Below, piece by piece: positions 54,764 to 64,000 of a stretch of DNA of 64,000 bases (its first letter is position 1; every line of letters begins with the position of its first letter). The notes below the pieces were generated by a model. That model had not been told where the DNA came from, ran no database searches, and worked only from the letters and a program-made list of their open reading frames with translations. The stretch comes from Nannocystis sp. RBIL2. Its GTDB lineage: Bacteria; Myxococcota_A; Polyangia; Nannocystales; Nannocystaceae. The stretch is from positions 2,014,001 through 2,078,000 of the forward strand of contig NZ_JAPNJW010000001.1 of the NCBI RefSeq assembly GCF_026626745.1, given 5' to 3'. The translations under genes were made by a program, and so were the position numbers.

Positions 54764-56692
54764 TTATTCAGCCTCGCACGCGTCGTCCACCGGCAGCGGC
54801 GGGCATGCCGCCTCCTGCACCTCGACGAGCTGCATCATGCCTTCGTCCTCGTGCTCCAAAATGTGGCAGTGCAGCACGTACGGTCCCTTGAAGTGCAGGA
54901 AGCGCGACAGGAACGCGAGGCTGCCGTCGGCGTCCGTGCCGCTCATGGGTACGATGCACGTGTCGCGCCAGATAGGCTGGGACGGTTTCTTACCATTGAT
55001 GGACGTCACGAGGAACGAATTGACATGGATGTGGAAGGGATGAACCCCCATTCCCACGGTGAACTTGTTGAGGAGTGTCCATTCCTCCACGGCACCGAGG
55101 AGGATGCACTGGTCGACGCGGCTCTCGCAGAACGTCCTGCCGTCGATGGTGAAGTGCTGCCCGGCAGCGTCCTGGGTCACCGCGAACTCGAGCTGGCGCG
55201 TGTTCGTGACCTCGTTGCCGGGCTTCGACGTGTCATCGAACGGCGGATAGAGCGCCGGCGGCGTGAGCACCTGCGGGATCTGCAGGCTCGTGTCCGGCTC
55301 CCCCGAGACGACGACGGTGGCGAGGACCTGCGGCGCCCAGCACACGAAGTCGAGGTAGCCGAGCGCCACCATCTGGTAGGTGCCCGCCTCGAATTGGACG
55401 AGCATGTCCACGCGTCCCCCCGGCGGGATGACGTACTCCACCTCGGACACGGGATCGGCGAGCGGCATCTTCAGCGGTGCGCCGTACGTGATCCCGTCCG
55501 TGGCGACCTGGTAGTACGTGACCGACTTCGCTCGCAGCGCGTCCCGGTCGAGCGTGGGTGGGCCCTCGCCCGAGGAGACACAAGCATAGTCGAACGGACT
55601 ATAGCCGGGCTTCGGCAGCGACGTCGCGGCGTCCACCTGCTCGTCCGGCACGCGGACGAAGGCGATGTCCAGCGGAGCGCGAAAGCCCGTGTGAAGCACA
55701 CGAAAGCGCTGCACCTCGCTCGGGCGCATACGAATGATCGGATCGAGCTGGCCGTTGACGTGGAAGAATTCGTCGACACCAGGAGGAAGGGGACCGCCAT
55801 GGCCCATCTCCCCATACGTGGCGAGGCGAGTCTTTCCATCGCACGGATCCTCGGTCTGGATCATGAGCTCGCCGACGACGAGGAGCTGCTCCTTGCCCTG
55901 CCCCGGCCCGGGCTCGGTAGAAAACAGCTTGTCGAGGTCGTCTCTCTCCTCGTCGCGGATGATGATCGCCCCAGCCATGCCACCCGCCACCTGGATCGCC
56001 GTCGATCCGTGCATGTGCGGGTGATACCAGTAGGTTCCGGCGGGATGATTGGCCTGGGTCCCGTCCGGCATCTCGATGTCTCGCGGGATGTCGAAGACGA
56101 AGTCGTAGCTCTCACCAGGACCGATCGCCAGGAAGACATCATCTCCGGGCGGCCCGGGGTCGACGTGCAGGCCGTGCGTGTGGAGGTTGGTCGTGTTGTT
56201 GTGCGTGCCCGCGCCGTGCCCGCCGTGCCCGCCGCCGCTGTCCATGGTGCAGTCGTCGGGGTCCACGGCGCTGCCGTCGTCCGGAAGGCCGTTGATCAGC
56301 TTCAGCTTGAGCTGATCCCCCGGGCGGAGCTCGATGGTCGGGCCCGGGACGCTCCCCGTGTACGTCGCATCGCCGAGGCTCGACTCCCCTCGATGGACCT
56401 TCAGACCCGTGTACGCGCGCGTCATGAACGTATACTGACCCACCGTCAATTCGGTCTCGGTGATGGTCAGCTCGATGTCGAGGACGCCGTCCCGAGATCG
56501 GACCCTGGCGGGCGTGAAGAGCTCGCCATTCGCAACCGGATTGTCATCATCGACAGAACTGCAACCTGTGATGCCGGGTAGCAAGAGGCCAGCGCCGAGC
56601 GTGGCGCCCACAGTGAGGAAGCCGCGTCGATCGAGCGTCAGCGCGACCTGGGACCGGTTCTTGTCATACGAAGGTTTGTTCTGAACGCGCAT
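54764..56692 (-). CDS. Tat-exported multicopper oxidase, lipoprotein
   Basis: 642 residues. The signal has a twin-arginine core DRRGFLTVGATLGAGLLLPG ending in a possible lipobox Cys (ITGC), so folded, metal-loaded export is expected. The four copper motifs are present: NLHTHGLH, YWYHPHMHG, GVHPFHIHVNS and YVLHCHILEHEDEGMM, the last with the type 1 copper Cys and Met. The family oxidises phenols, metals or amines with O2. Its DNA is noticeably less GC-rich than the surroundings (35 of 60 bases in 55921-55980 against 45 of 60 in 49921-49980), a hint of acquired DNA. Confidence 0.9.
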   Translation of the reverse strand: MRVQNKPSYDKNRSQVALTLDRRGFLTVGATLGAGLLLPGITGCSSVDDDNPVANGELFTPARVRSRDGVLDIELTITETELTVGQYTFMTRAYTGLKVHRGESSLGDATYTGSVPGPTIELRPGDQLKLKLINGLPDDGSAVDPDDCTMDSGGGHGGHGAGTHNNTTNLHTHGLHVDPGPPGDDVFLAIGPGESYDFVFDIPRDIEMPDGTQANHPAGTYWYHPHMHGSTAIQVAGGMAGAIIIRDEERDDLDKLFSTEPGPGQGKEQLLVVGELMIQTEDPCDGKTRLATYGEMGHGGPLPPGVDEFFHVNGQLDPIIRMRPSEVQRFRVLHTGFRAPLDIAFVRVPDEQVDAATSLPKPGYSPFDYACVSSGEGPPTLDRDALRAKSVTYYQVATDGITYGAPLKMPLADPVSEVEYVIPPGGRVDMLVQFEAGTYQMVALGYLDFVCWAPQVLATVVVSGEPDTSLQIPQVLTPPALYPPFDDTSKPGNEVTNTRQLEFAVTQDAAGQHFTIDGRTFCESRVDQCILLGAVEEWTLLNKFTVGMGVHPFHIHVNSFLVTSINGKKPSQPIWRDTCIVPMSGTDADGSLAFLSRFLHFKGPYVLHCHILEHEDEGMMQLVEVQEAACPPLPVDDACEAE

Positions 56693-56938
56693 CGATCTTT
56701 CGCCTGGATTGAGGTTTCGAGAGGCGATCCAGCCGCCTCACCTGTCGGACGTTTTATCGCCGTGGCCCGATGGACATTGCAAGACCGTGTCTGGAGGCTC
56801 ACTGACGATGTCGCAGCACGCGGGTCAGGTGGACGCCTACATCGAGGCCACGCGGCCGCGCAGGGGCACCTCGAGCTTCGCCGGCGCGCCCGGTTCGATT
56901 CCGCGCCGACGCCGTGCTCCTTGCGACGCGCCGCGGTT

Positions 56939-57571
56939 GTGTGGGAAACCATCGATCGGCGCGTGCGCGGCGATCCGACAACCCGGCGGCCCAATCCTCG
57001 CAGTCGGGGGACCACCTCGCCGGCGACGCGCTCCGTGCTCGCGGTGTGCTGCGGCAGCCTCACCGGTGCGGTGTTCGAGCTCAGCGCCGCCACCACCCTC
57101 GTCGGCCGCGGGCCCGGCGTCGACCTCGTGATTCCCGATCGCGGCGTCTCGCGCAAGCACCTCAAGTTGCTGCGCGGCATCGACAACGGCTTCATGGCCG
57201 TCGATCTCGGCTCGACCAATGGCACGCGGGTCAACGACCTCCCGGTCGAGCTCGTCGCGCTGCGCCACGGCGATCGCATCGGCCTCGGACCCGACGTGGA
57301 GCTGTCGTTCGCGGCCGCCAACTCGCCGGAGCTGCAGCGGGTGCTGGCGCAGGCCCAGGCGCGGCAGGTCGTCGCGGGGCTCAGCGAGCGCGAGGTCGAG
57401 GTCGCCCGGCTGGTCGCCGAGGGTCTGACGAATCAGGCCATCGCTACGCGGCTCGGCATTCGCCCGCGCACCGTCGCCAGCCACCTCGAGCACGTGTACA
57501 CGCGCCTCGACATCCACTCGCGCGCCGAACTCGCGCGCCGGATGGCCGAGGCGGGCCTGCTCGCTCCGTGA
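56939..57571 (+). CDS. FHA domain - LuxR-type HTH regulator
   Basis: About 210 residues from a GTG at 56939 (start uncertain; the frame is open back to 56762 with unconvincing sequence). FHA domain: LVGRGPGVDLVIPDRGVSRKH with the Arg, Ser-Arg-x-His core, and DLGSTNGTRVND, the phosphothreonine-binding loops. LuxR HTH: LSEREVEVARLVAEGLTNQA followed by IATRLGIRPRTVASHLEHVY, DNA-recognition helix included. This pairing lets a phospho-Thr signal, e.g. from the Ser/Thr kinases in the window, control transcription directly. Target genes unknown. Confidence 0.82.
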   Translation: MWETIDRRVRGDPTTRRPNPRSRGTTSPATRSVLAVCCGSLTGAVFELSAATTLVGRGPGVDLVIPDRGVSRKHLKLLRGIDNGFMAVDLGSTNGTRVNDLPVELVALRHGDRIGLGPDVELSFAAANSPELQRVLAQAQARQVVAGLSEREVEVARLVAEGLTNQAIATRLGIRPRTVASHLEHVYTRLDIHSRAELARRMAEAGLLAP

Positions 57572-57728
57572 GCGCCGCGCGTGCCGGCGCGCGGCCATCG
57601 GCAGGATGACCGACTCGCCGCCCGGCGAGCGCGCCTCGCCTCCGCTGATCGATCGATGCTGCGGCGATCGGCGGCGGCTAGGGTCGCGCCGCCGGACGAG
57701 GACCACGGGCCCGGCGGGATAGCGGTTC

Positions 57729-59012
57729 ATGCATACCTCTCACCTCGACCACTCCACGCGGCGCTCGGCCGCCTCCATCCTCTCCAGCCTGCTGCTCGCC
57801 GCGGCGCTGACCGCCCCCGGTTGCGGCGGCGGCAAGTCGGGGGGCGGGGGCGAACTGACGCCGGCGGCCCAGTTCTGCGGGTCGCTGTCCGAGTACGTCG
57901 GCGCCTGCGCGGCCGCGGCGACGCCGTGCGACCAGGCCATGATCGACGACTGCGCCAGCGTCGTCGGCCTCGTCAGCGACGGCTTCTTGCGCAGCGCGAG
58001 CGACTGCATCCAGGCCGGCGGCTCGCCGTTCTCGTGCCTCGCGGGCGCCATCGGCGGGCTGGCGCCGAGCGCCGCGCACGAGGCGTTCGTGACCCAGTTC
58101 TGCGACGAGTGCGCGTTCGGCATCGGCGGCTGCGCGGACGTGCTGCTCGGCCGCGCCGAGGGCCCGCCCGAGCTCAAGGTCGCCAGCGCCCTGGTCCTCC
58201 CGCTCGGCGACAGCCTCGTCGACGCCCTGCGGGCCGAGTGCGCGAGCGGCCTCGGCTGCCTCGCCACCTTCCCGAATTGCGCGCAGAAGGTGCTCGCACA
58301 GCAGGTCATCCCCGAGAACACGCTGCAGTGCCTGCTCGACAGCCTCGGCGGCAAGACGCCCGACGCACCCGCTGTCCCCGAGGACATCTCGGGCGCGTGC
58401 GGCCTCAGCGGCGGCGAGACTTCGATGGGCGGACCCGGTGCGACCGGCGCGAGCGCGTCGGAGGCCACCAGCAACGACCCGACCGGCGAGACGAGCGCGA
58501 GCACCGGCACCACCGCCGGCGATCCCGGGACCACGCAGGGCGACCCCACCGACGGCACCACGGGCACTTCCACGGGCACCACCGATGGAGACGTCTCGAC
58601 CAGCGGGAGCACCAGCACGAGCACGAGCAACGACCCCGACATGGGCTCGACCACCGACGGCTGGGACCAGCTGTGCGCCGGGCCGTTCAGCGAGCACAAC
58701 GAGTGCGAAGTCGGCGGGCCGCTGCCCGAGGAGTGCACCTGGTGCACCGATCTGGTCTGCAACTACATCGACGCGTTCTGCTGCGATACCCAGTGGGACG
58801 ACATGTGCCAGGCCCACGCCAAGGAGCGCTGCTCGATGTCCTGCGCCGCCGGCACGCAGCTGTGCGCGCACGCCCCGTGCGAGGCCGGCGTGGCGCTCAA
58901 CCGCGCGTGCTCCGATTGCGTGCTGGCAGTGTGCGACAGCAAGCCGGCGTGCTGCGACGTCGCGTGGGACGACGACTGCGCCTCGATGGCCTTGGCTTGT
59001 GGGACCTGCTGA
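57729..59012 (+). CDS. Large Cys-rich lipoprotein with Ser/Thr/Gly linker
   Basis: 427 residues. The signal ends in LTAPGC, a lipobox; a Gly-rich stretch follows. Residues about 45-220 hold a Cys-containing helical domain (CGSLSEYVGACAAAATPC and CAFGIGGCADVLLG), residues about 225-310 are a Thr/Gly/Asp linker, and the C-terminal 115 residues hold a dense Cys domain (CTWCTDLVCNYIDAFCCD, CSDCVLAVCDSKPACCD). A palindrome copy at 58372-58387 is read as AVPEDI at the end of the first domain. No function assigned; it ends three bases before the kinase gene and may be cotranscribed. Confidence 0.78.
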   Translation: MHTSHLDHSTRRSAASILSSLLLAAALTAPGCGGGKSGGGGELTPAAQFCGSLSEYVGACAAAATPCDQAMIDDCASVVGLVSDGFLRSASDCIQAGGSPFSCLAGAIGGLAPSAAHEAFVTQFCDECAFGIGGCADVLLGRAEGPPELKVASALVLPLGDSLVDALRAECASGLGCLATFPNCAQKVLAQQVIPENTLQCLLDSLGGKTPDAPAVPEDISGACGLSGGETSMGGPGATGASASEATSNDPTGETSASTGTTAGDPGTTQGDPTDGTTGTSTGTTDGDVSTSGSTSTSTSNDPDMGSTTDGWDQLCAGPFSEHNECEVGGPLPEECTWCTDLVCNYIDAFCCDTQWDDMCQAHAKERCSMSCAAGTQLCAHAPCEAGVALNRACSDCVLAVCDSKPACCDVAWDDDCASMALACGTC

Positions 59013-59015
59013 CGC

Positions 59016-61919
<2,904 letters not shown>

Positions 61920-62025
61920 CCCGCGCTCGCAAGACAGTCCTGCGAATCCCTCGCATCATTCTCGATGCATCATCGTGCTCGACGCCGCGATCGAGCTGAA
62001 GACATTCGAGCCATCCGAAAAGGAC

Positions 62026-62041
62026 CTGTCCCATCGGACAG
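62026..62041 (+). terminator. Perfect palindrome after the kinase gene
   Basis: CTGTCC-N4-GGACAG, 107 bases after the stop at 61919, in the gap before the membrane protein gene. No T-run follows. Nothing else was seen in the 260-base gap. Confidence 0.45.
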
Positions 62042-62179
62042 AACACGGCCGATTCGACGGCACACGGCGATTCTCGACCGCAGCATCCAGCGACCCGGCT
62101 CGGTGCCCTCACCCGCGCATTCAAAGACTTCAGCGACGGAAAGCGCCATCCCGGCTCGCGCTCACCTCGCCAAGGGTGT

Positions 62180-62701
62180 ATGCTTCGACTCGTGACAATC
62201 CTTCGCTCCGTATGCCTCGGTCTGCTCGCGGCCGTCGTGATCGTGCTCGTCCTCGTCGCCGCGCAGGGCTATGGCGACGATCGCCTGTACTGGCTGCTCC
62301 TCCTCCCGCTGCTCGCCCTGCACTGCGCGGCGGTGTTCTCGCCGATCGCCGGCTGGCGGCGCCGCCTGGTCCGGGGCGCGCTCGGGTTCGCCGGCGCCGC
62401 GGCGGCAGGATTCGCCACCTACGCCTGCCTGGCAGCGCTCACCGACTGGTTCCGCGGCATGGACGACGCGCGCTCGCTCCTCCTCGTCGTCCTCCACGCC
62501 GCGGTCCCCGGCGGCACCGCCGCGGCGGCCGACTCGCCGGGTCGCGGCCTCGCGCTCGCGGGCGGACTCACCCTCGGCCTCGGCGTCGCCGGCGAGCTCG
62601 CGGGCAACGCCCACCCGGGCTACACCATCCTCCTCGCCGTCGGCACCCTCACCGGCGCGCTGTTCAACGCCCTCGATCGCGGCCGCCCTCGCGCGAAGTG
62701 A
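62180..62701 (+). CDS. Small four-helix membrane protein
   Basis: 173 residues with about four membrane segments (LGLLAAVVIVLVLVAAQ, LYWLLLLPLLALHCAAVF, LGFAGAAAAGFATYACLAA and a C-terminal glycine-rich pair). There are no charged motifs or Cys pairs hinting at enzymatic activity, and I do not recognise the family. CAAGGG precedes the ATG. Function unknown. Confidence 0.6.
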   Translation: MLRLVTILRSVCLGLLAAVVIVLVLVAAQGYGDDRLYWLLLLPLLALHCAAVFSPIAGWRRRLVRGALGFAGAAAAGFATYACLAALTDWFRGMDDARSLLLVVLHAAVPGGTAAAADSPGRGLALAGGLTLGLGVAGELAGNAHPGYTILLAVGTLTGALFNALDRGRPRAK

Positions 62702-62810
62702 CCCTGGCGGGCCTCCTCCGCCTCCCCCGCCTCACTGTGGACGCTCGGGAAACAATGCCTGTCCCCGCGCGCGGCTACTCAGACCCGGCCGTCCACCGCA
62801 TCGTAGCGGC

Positions 62811-63836
62811 ATGCAGCGTCGTCGTTTCTCGCCCGTCCTCCTCGCCCTCCTCGTCGCCGGCTGTGGCGGCGCCGCCACCGAGGCGACCCAGACCTTCCGC
62901 GCCTGTGACGCAGCGCCCAGCTTCGTCGAGCCGAACCCCGCCTACGCCTGGACGCCCAACGCGATCCGGCTCGTCTCCGAGGAGCTCGCGCCTGGCGTGT
63001 TCGCCATCTACGACCGCGACGCCGCCGAGCACGGCCCCGCCGGCATCCCGCTGGCCACCAGCGGCGGCTTCGTCGTCGGCGAGGACGGCGTGCTGATGGT
63101 CGAGAGCATGATCAATCGCCAGCTGTTCTGTCAGGCAGTCGCCCTGGTCCAGGCCGAGACCGACAAGCCGATCCGCTACGTCGTCAACACCAGCAGCCAC
63201 GGCGATCACACCTTCGGCAACGTCTTCCTGCCCGACGACGTCGAGGTCGTGCAGCACGAGCAGACCGCCGACTACATCGCCGCGAACTTCGACGAGGACG
63301 TCGCGTTCATGGAGGCCAACTTCGGCGCCGATCAGGGCATCGACGAGATCGAGCCGGTCGCCGCCGACATCCGCGTGAGCGACGACGGCTGGTCGGTCGA
63401 CCTCGGCGGCGTCACAGTCGAGGCGCGCCACTACGGCTTCGCCCAGACCCCCGGCGATCTGTTCGTCTACGTCCCCGACGCCGAGGTGCTGTGGACCGGC
63501 AACGCCTTCGTCACCGAGGAGCCCGGCATCCCCTGGCTGCTCGCCGGCAACGGCAGCGCCGCCGAGGTCACCCTCACCGCGGTGCAGGACTCGCTGCCGG
63601 CCGACGCGATCGTCGTCCCCGGCCACGGCCGCCCGCTGACGCCCGCCGCCATGGACTTCTCGATCGGCTACCTGCGGGCCATGATCGCCGGGGTCCAGAC
63701 CGCCGTCGACGACGGCCTCGACCTCGACGCCACGGTCGCCGCGGTCGACCTGCCCGACTATCAGGGCTACCGCCTGTGGGACTGGATTCACAAGCAGGTC
63801 AACGTCCCCAACACCTACGCCGAGCTCAACCAGTGA
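62811..63836 (+). CDS. Metallo-beta-lactamase-fold lipoprotein
   Basis: 341 residues. The signal MQRRRFSPVLLALLVAGC has a lipobox. Metal motifs: TSSHGDHTFGN (HxxxDH-like with H, D and H of the first site), LWTGNAFVTE in place of the usual Asp strand, and VVPGHGRPL for the last His. The fold includes SubB1-type beta-lactamases, quinoprotein-linked SoxH and lactonase-like hydrolases. The DH after Gly is shorter than canonical HxHxDH, so the first site may bind only one metal. Substrate unknown. Confidence 0.8.
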   Translation: MQRRRFSPVLLALLVAGCGGAATEATQTFRACDAAPSFVEPNPAYAWTPNAIRLVSEELAPGVFAIYDRDAAEHGPAGIPLATSGGFVVGEDGVLMVESMINRQLFCQAVALVQAETDKPIRYVVNTSSHGDHTFGNVFLPDDVEVVQHEQTADYIAANFDEDVAFMEANFGADQGIDEIEPVAADIRVSDDGWSVDLGGVTVEARHYGFAQTPGDLFVYVPDAEVLWTGNAFVTEEPGIPWLLAGNGSAAEVTLTAVQDSLPADAIVVPGHGRPLTPAAMDFSIGYLRAMIAGVQTAVDDGLDLDATVAAVDLPDYQGYRLWDWIHKQVNVPNTYAELNQ

Positions 63837-64000
63837 GCCCGGCCCACGGCGGCTCGCGCATGCGCTCGACCAGGAAGTCGACCAGCGCCCGCGTCTTCGC
63901 CGGCACCCGCGGGGTCGGCGGGTACACTGCGAACAACCCGAGCGGCCAGTGCCACGCCGGCAACACGCGGCGCAGCCGACCCGCGCGCAGCTCGGCCGCC
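63826..64000 (-). CDS. LysR-type regulator, C-terminal end (5' part outside window)
   Basis: Open on the minus strand to the right edge, stop TGA at 63826-63828, overlapping the convergent MBL gene by 11 bases. The visible 57 residues, including LRRVLPAWHWPLGLFAVYPP and KTRALVDFLVERMREP, are the classic end of the LysR substrate-binding domain, with the YPP-x-R-x-x-P-A-K strand. The DNA-binding part lies beyond the window, so the target is unknown. No internal start is needed; the gene is partial. Confidence 0.8.
   Translation of the reverse strand, partial: AAELRAGRLRRVLPAWHWPLGLFAVYPPTPRVPAKTRALVDFLVERMREPPWAGLTG

Overview
The window is very GC-rich (many stretches near 75 percent) and densely coded. 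Three traits point to a delta-proteobacterial myxobacterium, most likely of the Nannocystis/Nannocystaceae type: two Ser/Thr kinases fused to TPR arrays plus one giant kinase/ATPase/histidine-kinase hybrid; many secreted lipoproteins with Thr/Ser/Gly-rich linkers behind a lipobox; and an MglA-like GTPase encoded beside Roadblock proteins. This assignment is inferred from gene style. No rRNA, tRNA, CRISPR array, phage or insertion sequence was seen.

Layout. 1-12.9 kb: an RsbR-type STAS fragment, an M57-like metalloprotease lipoprotein, a globin-STAS sensor, a kinase-TPR protein, a pteridine pair (short-chain reductase plus FolB-cupin fusion), surE, two lipoproteins (one pectinacetylesterase-like), a leucine-rich-repeat protein and a gamma-glutamylcyclotransferase-like protein. 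12.96-18.1 kb: one 1726-residue kinase/AAA/GAF/histidine kinase. 18.4-27.4 kb: a candidate amino-acid-derived biosynthetic locus (VOC protein, PLP enzyme, amino-acid dehydrogenase, then a tight operon of class IV aminotransferase, haem-oxygenase-like diiron protein, two methyltransferases and a GT-like protein). 28.3-32.7 kb: Roadblock protein, REC-PATAN-Roadblock regulator and a 931-residue MglA-like GTPase, resembling an MglA/MglB/RomR polarity module. 32.8-36.5 kb: a ligand-binding protein, a UGT-like glycosyltransferase and an MFS exporter. 36.6-46 kb: mostly lipoproteins (cyclophilin, von Willebrand A), a SMI1/KNR4-TPR gene split by an in-frame TGA, a hydroxylase remnant and a UvrA-type ABC ATPase. 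46.2-47.0 kb: an RsbW/RsbV-like partner-switching pair. 47.1-52.4 kb (minus strand): a four-gene operon encoding an Ldh2-type reductase, a PEP mutase-adenylation fusion, an acyl carrier protein and an MBOAT-like acyltransferase. 52.9-64 kb: Cys-rich lipoproteins, a sugar O-acetyltransferase, a Tat-exported multicopper oxidase, an FHA-LuxR regulator, a second kinase-TPR protein, a membrane protein, an MBL-fold lipoprotein and the end of a LysR regulator.

The most novel-looking items are (1) the 47.1-52.4 kb operon, built like dltABCD but with a PEP mutase-family domain fused to the adenylation enzyme and a reductase placed first, suggesting that a phosphonate-like or other carboxylic acid is made, loaded on a carrier protein and transferred at the membrane; (2) the HDO-containing biosynthetic operon at 21.5-27.4 kb; (3) the variant Mgl-type module; and (4) a dispersed palindrome TGTCC-N4-GGACA. 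The palindrome has 16 exact copies in 64 kb. The intergenic copies lie just after stop codons like terminators, and others run in frame through the linker of the GTPase.
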